Positions 1-6,256 of a stretch of DNA of 9,254 nucleotides are shown here, piece after piece. The stretch's first letter is position 1. Each line of letters starts with the position of its first letter. The stretch covers positions 1 through 9,254 of the forward strand of contig URWK01000038.1 in NCBI GenBank assembly GCA_900551505.1. The letters run 5' to 3'. The notes beneath the pieces are model-generated. The model was not told the DNA's origin, did not search any database, and saw nothing but the letters and a program-made list of their open reading frames with translations. A program made the position numbers and the translations under genes. Source of the stretch: an uncultured Ruminococcus sp. Lineage in GTDB: Bacteria; Bacillota; Clostridia; Oscillospirales; Ruminococcaceae.

Positions 1-39
1 CCCCCCCCGCCGCCCCCCCCCCCCCCCCCCCCCGCCCCC
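1..39. other. Poly-C low-complexity contig end, probable artefact
   Basis: The first 39 bases are almost pure C with three isolated G. Nothing comparable occurs inside the window, and the sequence turns into ordinary AT-rich DNA straight after it. Read on the minus strand this is a poly-G tail, the typical signature of dark cycles at read ends in two-colour sequencing. I infer a read or assembly artefact, so any terminator or gene downstream of mntP is not visible here. Confidence 0.8.
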
Positions 40-64
40 TCAAAAAATAAATTCAGCAGACAAA

Positions 65-619
65 CTAAAAGAATACATCCTGTATAAAAATTTTCAAGCC
101 GATGAGCAGGAGCAATATTCCGCCTGCTACCTTCGCAGTTTTCCCGAGGCTCGCTCCGCACTTCTTCCCCAGAATTATCCCGACAAGACTACACACAAAT
201 GTTATAAACGCAATCACCGCTGACGGCACAAGAATTGTGTTTCCTGTAGCCGAAAGGCTTATACCGACTGCCATTGCGTCAATACTTGTTGCAAATCCCT
301 GTACAATTATAGTTCCGCAATTTATCGACATCGGTGTTGTTTCGGATTCTTCGGAAGCGGTTTCTCTGAGCATCTTTATGCCTATAAACCCTAAAAGCAA
401 GAGTGCTGTAACATGGTCATATGCCGTGACATATTCCGAAAAAGACTGCCCCAGCAGATACCCCAGAACAGGCATTACACCCTGGAACAGTCCGAAAACA
501 AGTGCATTAAATACATTCCGGGGAGGTTTCATTGCCCCGCAAAGTCCGTTTCCGAGTGCCACCGCAAAGGCATCTGCGGAAAGTCCCAAAGAGATTATTA
601 TAATTTCTGCAAGCCCCAT
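65..619 (-). CDS. mntP: MntP-type manganese efflux pump
   Basis: A 184-residue polytopic membrane protein of the MntP (formerly DUF204) family, whose members export Mn2+ across the cytoplasmic membrane. Two internally related halves are visible. Each carries the family's acidic signature: SADAFAV with Asp16 near the N-terminus, and SIDAMAV with Asp114 in the second half. Hydrophobic segments cover roughly residues 3-23, 35-57, 66-83, 103-122, 128-149 and 164-182, giving about six membrane spans, and the length is normal for the family. The ATG follows an AAGGGAGG ribosome binding site by 4 bases. The gene starts 22 bases after the tgt stop, so it is probably co-transcribed with queA and tgt. 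The leader type often found upstream of mntP genes, the yybP-ykoY manganese riboswitch, has no room here. Identity is firm; the ion specificity is taken from the family. Confidence 0.92.
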   Translation of the reverse strand: MGLAEIIIISLGLSADAFAVALGNGLCGAMKPPRNVFNALVFGLFQGVMPVLGYLLGQSFSEYVTAYDHVTALLLLGFIGIKMLRETASEESETTPMSINCGTIIVQGFATSIDAMAVGISLSATGNTILVPSAVIAFITFVCSLVGIILGKKCGASLGKTAKVAGGILLLLIGLKIFIQDVFF

Positions 620-641
620 AAAACCTCCCTTATTCTGTTAT

Positions 642-1772
642 TTATATTCTTCTTGCGAGCAATTCCGAATATTCCGCTCTGAAATCCGCAAAAGAATTAT
701 TATCAAGTGCATCTCTTATTTTTTCCATAAGTGTATTGTAGAAATAGAGATTGTGCATAACCGCAAGTCTTCCTGCAAGCTGTTCTTCTGCCTTGAAAAG
801 ATGACGGACATATGCCCTTGAATGATTTCTGCACACCGGACAATCACAATGTTCATCTATCGGACGGTCGTCAAGTTCATAACACTTATTTTTCATGTGC
901 ATTATACCGCTCCATGTGAAAAGTGTAGCGTGTCTTGCGTTTCTGCTTGGCATTACGCAGTCGAACATATCTATACCCCTTGCGACACCCTCTATAATAT
1001 TTGAAGGCGTTCCGACTCCCATTAAATAACGTGGTTTGTCAACGGGCATATGAGGTTCTACCACATCAATTATCCTGTACATAACTTCCGTTGGTTCTCC
1101 GACCGCAAGCCCTCCTATTGCGTAGCCGTCAAGGTCAAGTTTCTTTATATCTTCCATGTGCTTAACTCTGAGGTCTTCAAAAGTACAACCCTGATTAATT
1201 CCGAAAAGCAACTGATTCTTATTAATCGTATCGGGTAATGAGTTAAGTTTCTGCATCTCCGCTTTACATCTTGCAAGCCATCTTGTAGTACGTTCTGTGG
1301 AATTTTTCGCATATGCATAAGTTGCGGGATTTTCAACACATTCATCGAAAGCCATTGCTATAGTTGAACCGAGATTTGACTGTATACGCATACTTTCTTC
1401 AGGACCCATGAAAATTCTGTGACCGTCAATGTGTGAAGCGAAATATACACCTTCCTCTTTTATCTTACGCAGTGAGGAAAGAGAAAATACCTGAAATCCT
1501 CCGCTGTCTGTAAGAATTGGTCTGTCCCAGTTCATGAATTTGTGAAGTCCACCCAGTTTTCTTATAACTTCATCTGTCGGTCTGAGATGCAGGTGATAAG
1601 TATTGCAGAGTTCAACCTGACATTTGAGGTCTTTAAGGTCTATCGAGGAAATTCCGCCCTTTATAGCCCCCGCTGTTCCTACATTCATAAAAAAAGGTGT
1701 CTGAATAGTTCCGTGAACTGTTTCAAAAACTCCCCTTCTTGCATTACCTTCTTTTTTTATTAATCTGTACAT
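642..1772 (-). CDS. tgt: tRNA-guanine transglycosylase
   Basis: A 376-residue queuine/preQ1 tRNA-ribosyltransferase. It exchanges guanine 34 of GUN-anticodon tRNAs for preQ1 (or queuine) in the cytoplasm, giving the substrate of QueA. The base-binding Asp89 lies in TDSGGFQVFS, Asp143 in FDECV, and the predicted nucleophile Asp271 in MFDCVMPSRNAR. The structural zinc site is complete: Cys309, Cys311, Cys314 (CDCPVC) and His340. One local variation is visible: the substrate-pocket loop usually reading QGG, or QGS in some homologues, is QGC here (Gln194-Cys196). The length is typical of bacterial TGTs. The ATG lies 6 bases after a GGGGAG ribosome binding site. The gene begins 20 bases downstream of queA, and the two neighbours catalyse consecutive steps of the same modification, which strongly supports the call. 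Whether this enzyme prefers preQ1 or queuine cannot be read from the sequence, though the linked queA favours preQ1. Confidence 0.97.
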   Translation of the reverse strand: MYRLIKKEGNARRGVFETVHGTIQTPFFMNVGTAGAIKGGISSIDLKDLKCQVELCNTYHLHLRPTDEVIRKLGGLHKFMNWDRPILTDSGGFQVFSLSSLRKIKEEGVYFASHIDGHRIFMGPEESMRIQSNLGSTIAMAFDECVENPATYAYAKNSTERTTRWLARCKAEMQKLNSLPDTINKNQLLFGINQGCTFEDLRVKHMEDIKKLDLDGYAIGGLAVGEPTEVMYRIIDVVEPHMPVDKPRYLMGVGTPSNIIEGVARGIDMFDCVMPSRNARHATLFTWSGIMHMKNKCYELDDRPIDEHCDCPVCRNHSRAYVRHLFKAEEQLAGRLAVMHNLYFYNTLMEKIRDALDNNSFADFRAEYSELLARRI

Positions 1773-1792
1773 TCTTTACTCCCCTGAATTTC

Positions 1793-2833
1793 TTATATAA
1801 TAATCATCGCATCGCCGAAACTGAAAAATCTGTACTTTTCTTCAACTGCGGTCTTATATGCGTTCATGGTCTTGTCATAGCCGAGAAACGCCGAAACAAG
1901 CATTATAAGCGTACTTTCCGGAAGGTGAAAGTTCGTTATAAGTCCGTCTATAGCCTTGAATTTATATCCCGGATATATGAAAATATCTGTATAACCGTCA
2001 TGTTCCGCAATTTCATCATAGAATGTTGCCACACTTTCAAGTGTTCTGCAAGTTGTAGTTCCGACCGCAATTACTCTGCCACCGTTTGCCCTTGTCTGAT
2101 TAATCAGGTCTGCGGTTTCTTTCGGAAGATAATAGTGTTCGCTGTGCATCTTATGTTCAAGCACTTTATCTTCTTTAACCGGTCTGAATGTTCCAAGCCC
2201 CACATGAAGCGTTACAAAGGCGGTATTTATGCCTCTGTTTCTCAAATCTTCAAGCATTTCTTCCGTGAAGTGAAGTCCTGCCGTAGGTGCTGCCGCCGAA
2301 CCGAGTTCCTTTGAATAAACTGTCTGATAACGTTCCTTGTCTTCAAGTTTTGCGGTTATATAAGGCGGTAAAGGCATTTGTCCGACATCTTCAAGGGCTG
2401 TGAAAAAGTTTCCTTCGCATTCAAACCTTACAATTCTGTTTCCGTCATCTTTCACTTCAATAACTTCCGCTTCAAGTCTTCCGCCACCGAATACAAATCT
2501 TGTGCCGACTTTGGCTTTTTTGCCGGGACGACAGATAATTTCCCAAACCTTGTCGCCTTTCTGTTCGAGCAGGAGAAACTCTATAAATGTTCCGTTATCT
2601 TTCTTTTCTCCGTAAAGCCTTGCAGGTAATACCCTTGAGTCGTTCATTACGAGCAAATCACCTTTTTTAAGGAAATTGCATAAATTATAGAAATGAGAGT
2701 GTATTATTTCTCCCGTCTGTCTGTCAATTTTCATAAGCCTTGAGATATTTCTCGGCTCAACAGGTGTCTGTGCAATCAGTTCTTCCGGCAATTCGTAGAA
2801 GAAATCTGATTTTTTCATATTACTTATATCCAT
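1793..2833 (-). CDS. queA: S-adenosylmethionine:tRNA ribosyltransferase-isomerase
   Basis: QueA transfers and isomerises the ribosyl moiety of S-adenosylmethionine onto preQ1 in tRNA, forming epoxyqueuosine. The family blocks occur in order: GDLLVMNDSRVLPARL (about residues 58-73), MPLPPYI (153-159), AAPTAGLHFTEEM (181-193), HVGLGTF (210-216), RVIAVGTTTCRTLE (253-266), and the C-terminal run YPGYKFKAIDGLITNFHLP (287-305) with YRFFSFGDAM near the end. The 346-residue length is normal. The start is ambiguous. The ATG at 2833 follows one AAAGGAG by 12 bases and a second AAGGAG by only 1 base. An ATG at 2818 would give the usual family N-terminus MKKSDFFYELPEEL, but is 16 bases from the nearest ribosome binding site. 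I keep the longer form. It is first in the queA-tgt-mntP cluster and divergent from the lysine operon. Confidence 0.97.
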   Translation of the reverse strand: MDISNMKKSDFFYELPEELIAQTPVEPRNISRLMKIDRQTGEIIHSHFYNLCNFLKKGDLLVMNDSRVLPARLYGEKKDNGTFIEFLLLEQKGDKVWEIICRPGKKAKVGTRFVFGGGRLEAEVIEVKDDGNRIVRFECEGNFFTALEDVGQMPLPPYITAKLEDKERYQTVYSKELGSAAAPTAGLHFTEEMLEDLRNRGINTAFVTLHVGLGTFRPVKEDKVLEHKMHSEHYYLPKETADLINQTRANGGRVIAVGTTTCRTLESVATFYDEIAEHDGYTDIFIYPGYKFKAIDGLITNFHLPESTLIMLVSAFLGYDKTMNAYKTAVEEKYRFFSFGDAMIII

Positions 2834-2889
2834 TCTCCTTAAATACTCCTTTTCTTTCAGTCATTCATTGCAGTTTTGATTTATTTTTT

Positions 2890-2918
2890 CTTGTAAAATA
2901 ACAAAAATATATTGACAA
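2890..2918 (-). promoter_or_regulatory. Possible promoter of queA-tgt-mntP
   Basis: On the minus strand TTGTCA (2918-2913) and TACAAG (2895-2890) are separated by 17 bases, resembling a housekeeping sigma-A promoter with 5/6 and 4/6 matches. This would start the queA transcript near 2883, leaving a leader of about 50 bases. The -35 box overlaps the -35 box of the divergent lysine-operon promoter because TTGACAA and TTGTCAA are complementary. The placement fits the gene order, but the -10 is weak. Confidence 0.35.
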
Positions 2919-2940
2919 CAAAATGATTAGATGATATTAT
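2912..2940 (+). promoter_or_regulatory. Sigma-A promoter of the lysine leader
   Basis: A perfect -35 box TTGACA (2912-2917) is followed, after exactly 17 bases, by TATTAT (2935-2940), one mismatch from the consensus -10. Transcription should begin near 2947, giving a leader of about 350 bases that contains the lysine riboswitch before asd. This is the strongest promoter-like sequence in the window. Confidence 0.8.
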
Positions 2941-2954
2941 AAACTTATAAAATC

Positions 2955-2985
2955 AAGTTTCACTACCAATCCGGTTGTGAAACTT
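2955..2985 (+). other. Stem-loop at the 5' end of the lysine leader
   Basis: AAGTTTCAC (2955-2963) is perfectly complementary to GTGAAACTT (2977-2985), forming a 9-bp stem with a 13-base loop. It begins about 8 bases after the predicted transcription start and ends 15 bases before the riboswitch core, so it is not part of the conserved aptamer. It may protect the 5' end of the mRNA. Its loop contains CCGGTT (2971-2976), complementary to AACCGG in the downstream terminator. The hairpin is seen directly; any role is inference. Confidence 0.5.
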
Positions 2986-3000
2986 CAGAACACAACTTAC

Positions 3001-3180
3001 GGATAGAGGTGCGGTGAGATTAGTAGTAACAGTATCATAACCGATTAATTGCTGTTATCGAAAGGCAGAACCGCCGAAGAATATCTTCCCTTTTCGGTTA
3101 CGGGGAAATAATCTGGCAATCGCTCCGAACAGGACTTTTGCTGTCATCATGCTTTAATTTAATGTGATGGAGAGCTATCA
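3001..3180 (+). promoter_or_regulatory. Lysine riboswitch (L-box) aptamer
   Basis: The conserved L-box landmarks appear in order: GATAGAGGTGCG, AGTA, GAAAGGCAG, ACCGCCGAAG, TTTGCTGTCATCATG and TGATGGAGAGCTATC. P1 is GATAG (3002-3006) with CTATC (3175-3179). P2 has GCGGT (3011-3015) with ACCGC (3070-3074), and outer TAACAG (3027-3032) with CTGTTA (3052-3057). P3 spans about 3080-3114. P5 is closed by CATCA/TGATG around 3145-3169. The diagnostic P2-P3 kissing loop is a perfect 7-bp match: TAACCGA (3038-3044) with TCGGTTA (3094-3100). The fold is therefore well supported. It binds lysine in the nascent RNA and, with the downstream terminator, should reduce transcription of asd, dapA and dapB when lysine is abundant. 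Confidence 0.96.
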
Positions 3181-3238
3181 GCAAAGGATAAAAAAATTAT
3201 CCTTCAACTGCAATTTCTATTATATTATATTGCATGAT

Positions 3239-3263
3239 GAACCGGTTTTCAACCGGTTTTTTT
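3239..3263 (+). terminator. Riboswitch-controlled intrinsic terminator
   Basis: AACCGGTT (3240-3247) pairs with AACCGGTT (3251-3258) around a three-base loop TTC, followed by a run of seven T (3257-3263). It lies between the lysine aptamer and the asd ribosome binding site, the standard place for an L-box expression platform. Lysine binding is expected to favour this hairpin and stop transcription before asd. The 9 bases just before it (GCATGATGA, 3232-3240) are complementary to the P5 arm of the aptamer, which may form part of the alternative fold. Confidence 0.85.
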
Positions 3264-3295
3264 AAATTTTATAAATTTTAAAGGAGTTTTCTAAA

Positions 3296-4378
3296 ATGAA
3301 ACAACAGTTTAATGTAGGTATCATCGGTGCAACAGGTATGGTAGGTCAGAGATTTGCCACACTTCTTGAAAACCACCCTTGGTTCAATGTAACTACTCTC
3401 GCCGCTTCACCACGTTCAGCAGGCAAGACATACGAGGAAGCTGTTTCTAAAAAGTGGGCTATGGACACACCAATCCCTGAAAAAATGAAGTCTATTGTTA
3501 TGATGGACGCTACAGGCGACATTGATAAGATTGCTTCACAAGTTGATTTCGTTTTCTGTGCGGTTGATATGAAGAAAGACGAAATCAAGAAACTTGAAGA
3601 AGCTTACGCCAAGGCTGAATGCCCTGTAATTTCTAACAACTCAGCTAACAGAGGCGTTGAAGATGTTCCGATGGTAGTTCCTGAAATCAATGCCGACCAC
3701 CTTGCAGTTATCGAATCACAGAAGAAGCGTCTCGGCACTAAGAGAGGTTTCATTGCCGTTAAGTCAAACTGTTCAATTCAAAGTTATGTTCCTGCTCTTA
3801 ACCCGCTCAGAAAGTTCGGTATTACAAAGGTTCTCGCTTGTACTTATCAGGCAATCTCCGGTGCAGGTAAAACTTTTGAAACATGGCCTGAAATGGTTGA
3901 TAACCTTATTCCTTACATCGGCGGTGAAGAAGAAAAGTCAGAACAAGAACCTCTCAAGGTCTGGGGTACTGTTGAAGACGGCAAAATCGTAAATGCCACA
4001 ACTCCTTCAATTACTACACAATGCCTCAGAGTACCTGTTTCAAACGGTCATACCGCTGCTGTTTTCGTATCTTTTGAAAAGAAACCTTCAAAGGAAGAAA
4101 TCCTTGAAGCATGGAAGAATTTCAAGGGCGAACCTCAGGAACTCGAACTCCCGCTTGCTCCGAAGCAGTTCATTCACTACTTTGAAGAAAATGACCGCCC
4201 ACAAGCTAAGCTTGACAGAGGACTTGAAAGAGGTATGGCTGTTTCTGTAGGCCGTCTTCGTGAAGACACTCAGTATGATTACAAATTCGTATGCCTTTCA
4301 CACAACACTCTCAGAGGTGCGGCAGGTGGCGGTGTACTTCTCGCCGAACTCCTCGCAGCAAAGGGCTATCTTGACTGA
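3296..4378 (+). CDS. asd: Aspartate-semialdehyde dehydrogenase
   Basis: It reduces L-aspartyl-4-phosphate to L-aspartate 4-semialdehyde with NADPH, at the branch point toward lysine/diaminopimelate, threonine and methionine. The 360-residue protein opens with a Rossmann nucleotide loop GATGMVG (residues 11-17). It has the catalytic Cys159 in KSNCSIQ, and the substrate-binding Arg245 and catalytic His252 in LRVPVSNGH. The spacing and the KSNCS and SNNSANRG motifs match the archaeal/fungal-type branch of the family rather than the E. coli Asd branch, which is common in Clostridia. The ATG follows AAAGGAG by 9 bases. It is the first gene after the lysine riboswitch, with dapA starting 40 bases later. 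The riboswitch and the neighbours agree with the assignment. Confidence 0.97.
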   Translation: MKQQFNVGIIGATGMVGQRFATLLENHPWFNVTTLAASPRSAGKTYEEAVSKKWAMDTPIPEKMKSIVMMDATGDIDKIASQVDFVFCAVDMKKDEIKKLEEAYAKAECPVISNNSANRGVEDVPMVVPEINADHLAVIESQKKRLGTKRGFIAVKSNCSIQSYVPALNPLRKFGITKVLACTYQAISGAGKTFETWPEMVDNLIPYIGGEEEKSEQEPLKVWGTVEDGKIVNATTPSITTQCLRVPVSNGHTAAVFVSFEKKPSKEEILEAWKNFKGEPQELELPLAPKQFIHYFEENDRPQAKLDRGLERGMAVSVGRLREDTQYDYKFVCLSHNTLRGAAGGGVLLAELLAAKGYLD

Positions 4379-4418
4379 TTAAAATTTTTCAAATCAATAT
4401 AAATTGAGGTGTATTCAA

Positions 4419-5306
4419 ATGAAAAACACTATTTTCACCGGTGCAGGCGTTGCCATAGTTACTCCTATGAACGCAGACGGAAGCATTAACTATGAACAAC
4501 TTGCATCGTACATTGAATTTCAGATTTCAAACGGTACAGACGCTATTATTTCCTGCGGAACTACCGGAGAATCTTCCACAATGACCGATGAAGAACACAT
4601 TGAAGTCATGAGATTTACTATCGAAAAGGTTAACCATCGTATTCCTGTAATCTGCGGTACGGGAAGCAATGACACAGCCTATGCGGTAAACCTTTCAAAG
4701 ACTGCCGAAGCCCTCGGAGCTGACGGACTTCTGCTTGTTACCCCTTACTACAATAAGACTTCACAGAGAGGTCTTGTAAAGCACTTCAAGGCTATTGCCG
4801 ATGCTGTAAAGATTCCTTGCATCGTATACAATGTGCCTTCAAGAACCGGTGTGAACATCAGCCTTGACACATACAAGGAACTCGCTGAAGTTGAAAATAT
4901 CGTTGCCACAAAGGAAGCAAGCGGTAACATTTCAGCAGTTGCCAAGATTATCGCTGAATGCGGTGACAAACTTGACGTTTACAGCGGTAACGATGACCAG
5001 ATTGTTCCGATTATGTCCCTCGGCGGAAAAGGCGTTATTTCTGTACTCTCGAACGTTCTTCCGAAAGAAACTCATATGATTACGGAATACTGCCTTAAAA
5101 ATGATTTCGTATCCGCTTCAAAACTCCAGATTGAATATCTCGACCTTATAAACAAGCTCTTCATAGATGTAAACCCTATCCCTGTAAAAGAAGCTCTCAA
5201 TATCCTCGGTATGAATGCAGGCGAATGTCGTATGCCTCTCTGCTCAATGACTGATGCAAATGTTGAAACTCTCAGAAATTCTATGAAAGCTCACGGTCTT
5301 ATCTGA
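4419..5306 (+). CDS. dapA: 4-hydroxy-tetrahydrodipicolinate synthase
   Basis: It condenses pyruvate with aspartate semialdehyde through a Schiff base, the committed step of diaminopimelate and lysine synthesis. The (beta/alpha)8-barrel family motifs are present: GTTGE (residues 47-51), PYYNK (109-113) with the catalytic tyrosine pair member Tyr110 or Tyr111, YNVPSRTG with Tyr137 and Arg142, and the Schiff-base Lys165 in ATKEASGN. I chose the ATG at 4419, giving 295 residues, a normal length. The frame is open from a TTG at 4404, but that TTG lies within the TTGAGGTG ribosome binding site, 6 bases upstream of the ATG. It is the second gene of the lysine-riboswitch operon. Its product is also the precursor of spore dipicolinate, relevant because a sporulation gene lies downstream. 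Confidence 0.98.
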   Translation: MKNTIFTGAGVAIVTPMNADGSINYEQLASYIEFQISNGTDAIISCGTTGESSTMTDEEHIEVMRFTIEKVNHRIPVICGTGSNDTAYAVNLSKTAEALGADGLLLVTPYYNKTSQRGLVKHFKAIADAVKIPCIVYNVPSRTGVNISLDTYKELAEVENIVATKEASGNISAVAKIIAECGDKLDVYSGNDDQIVPIMSLGGKGVISVLSNVLPKETHMITEYCLKNDFVSASKLQIEYLDLINKLFIDVNPIPVKEALNILGMNAGECRMPLCSMTDANVETLRNSMKAHGLI

Positions 5307-5318
5307 TTAATGACAATT

Positions 5319-5357
5319 ACGGCGACAGACTTTATTGATAATAAAGTCTGTCGCCGT
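5319..5357 (+). other. Strong 17-bp hairpin between dapA and dapB
   Basis: ACGGCGACAGACTTTAT (5319-5335) is perfectly complementary to the segment at 5341-5357, with a five-base loop TGATA. It begins 12 bases after the dapA stop. Only three T follow on the plus strand and then GAAAATAAG, so it lacks the U-tract of an intrinsic terminator. It could be an RNase-processing or 3'-end-stabilising element, or a partial attenuator lowering dapB relative to dapA. The fold is certain from sequence; the role is inference. Confidence 0.75.
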
Positions 5358-5400
5358 TTGAAAATAAGCTAACTAAAAAATTAAGGAAGTGAATCCACCA

Positions 5401-6159
5401 ATGACTAACGTTGTTATAAGCGGTGCTAACGGAAAAATGGGAAAAACTATTTACAACTGCATTTCTGAACGTTCAGACTGCAAAGTTGTAGGCGGTATCG
5501 ACCTCAATACAGAACCTTATGCAGATTTCCCGATTTTCAGGACACCTGCCGAACTCTCCGCACTTACCGAAAAACCGGATGTTATTATAGACTATTCACA
5601 CCCTTCAACACTTGACGGACTTTGTGAATACGGACTTATGACAGGAACTGCAATAGTTTTTGCAACTACAGGCTACAATGAAGAACAGATTGCTAAGATA
5701 AAAAAGACTTCCGAACAAATTCCGGTATTCTTTACCTTCAATATGTCGCTCGGTATAAATCTTCTCTGCCAACTTGCGAAGAAAGCTACCGCTGTTCTCG
5801 GCGACCAGTTCGACATTGAAATTATCGAAAAACACCACAATCAGAAAATTGATGCTCCGAGCGGTACTGCAATAATGCTTGCAAATGCCATAAACGAAAC
5901 TCTCGGCAATTCACATTACTATGTTTATGACCGCCATTCCCAACGTAAAAAACGTGACAAGAATGAAATCGGTATGCATTCCGTAAGAGGCGGTACTATT
6001 GTCGGCGAACATGAAATTCTTTTCGCAGGAAAAGACGAAACCATAAGCCTTACACATACCGCATATTCAAAGACTGTCTTTGCCGTAGGTTCTATCAATG
6101 CGGGAATTTACCTTAAAGGCAAACCGGCAGGTCTTTACGATATGAGTAACCTTGTATAA
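5401..6159 (+). CDS. dapB: 4-hydroxy-tetrahydrodipicolinate reductase
   Basis: It reduces the DapA product with NAD(P)H to tetrahydrodipicolinate, the next step toward diaminopimelate for peptidoglycan and lysine for protein. The N-terminal Rossmann loop is GANGKMG (residues 8-14). The family active-site signature EKHHNQKIDAPSGTA covers 143-157, with the His145/His146 pair and the catalytic Lys149. The following SVRGGTIVGEHEI block (194-206) is also conserved. I start at the ATG at 5401 (252 residues), 8 bases after AAGGAAGTGA. An in-frame GTG at 5389 lies inside that ribosome binding site and is rejected. The gap from dapA is 94 bases and holds the 17-bp hairpin. No terminator follows the stop, so readthrough toward spoIIID is possible. 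No later lysine-pathway genes are in this window. Confidence 0.97.
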   Translation: MTNVVISGANGKMGKTIYNCISERSDCKVVGGIDLNTEPYADFPIFRTPAELSALTEKPDVIIDYSHPSTLDGLCEYGLMTGTAIVFATTGYNEEQIAKIKKTSEQIPVFFTFNMSLGINLLCQLAKKATAVLGDQFDIEIIEKHHNQKIDAPSGTAIMLANAINETLGNSHYYVYDRHSQRKKRDKNEIGMHSVRGGTIVGEHEILFAGKDETISLTHTAYSKTVFAVGSINAGIYLKGKPAGLYDMSNLV

Positions 6160-6191
6160 TCCGGAAGAATAACATAAAGCTCTTTGTCATG

Positions 6192-6221
6192 TGAATTTAT
6201 TCAGCCTCCCTTGCATATATA
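6192..6221 (+). promoter_or_regulatory. Possible sigma-E-type promoter of spoIIID
   Basis: CATATATA (6214-6221) resembles the sigma-E -10 consensus CATACAAT, and TGAATTTA (6192-6199) lies 14 bases upstream as a poor -35 match. spoIIID is a known sigma-E target in Bacillus and Clostridia, so a mother-cell promoter is expected here. AT-rich sequence makes chance matches likely, and this is a tentative call. If real, the transcript would start around 6228 and lack the left arm of the inverted repeat at 6206-6247. Confidence 0.25.
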
Positions 6222-6247
6222 TTAGAAAAATCCATTTTGCAAGGGAG
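6206..6247 (+). promoter_or_regulatory. Inverted repeat enclosing the spoIIID ribosome binding site
   Basis: CTCCCTTGCA (6206-6215) is perfectly complementary to TGCAAGGGAG (6238-6247), separated by 22 AT-rich bases. The right arm contains the AAGGGAG Shine-Dalgarno sequence of spoIIID, so in any RNA carrying both arms the ribosome binding site would be buried in a 10-bp stem. It could hold readthrough mRNA from dapB silent. Alternatively it is a DNA operator, possibly for autoregulation. The repeat is seen directly; the function is inferred. Confidence 0.55.
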
Positions 6248-6256
6248 TGAGCTTGT

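Noticed and set aside
620..641. A manganese (yybP-ykoY) riboswitch in front of mntP
   Set aside because: The gap to tgt is 22 bases, far too short for the aptamer.
102..821. Long plus-strand open frame of 239 codons opposite mntP and the end of tgt
   Set aside because: It lies entirely antisense to two firmly identified genes, has no recognisable domain, and its composition follows from the reverse complement of their codons.
1739..2314. Plus-strand open frame of 191 codons opposite queA
   Set aside because: Antisense shadow of queA. The Cys/Phe/Arg-rich translation has no coherent family features.
3183..3203. AAGGATAA/TTATCCTT hairpin after the lysine aptamer as the terminator
   Set aside because: It is followed by CAACTG rather than a T-run. 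The AACCGGTT hairpin at 3240-3258 with seven T is the better terminator.
3690..4250. Two consecutive open frames within asd in another plus-strand frame
   Set aside because: They overlap the conserved catalytic region of asd and have no homology-like features.
5319..5363. dapA-dapB hairpin as a normal intrinsic terminator
   Set aside because: Only three T follow the stem, and the next gene continues the same pathway in the same direction.
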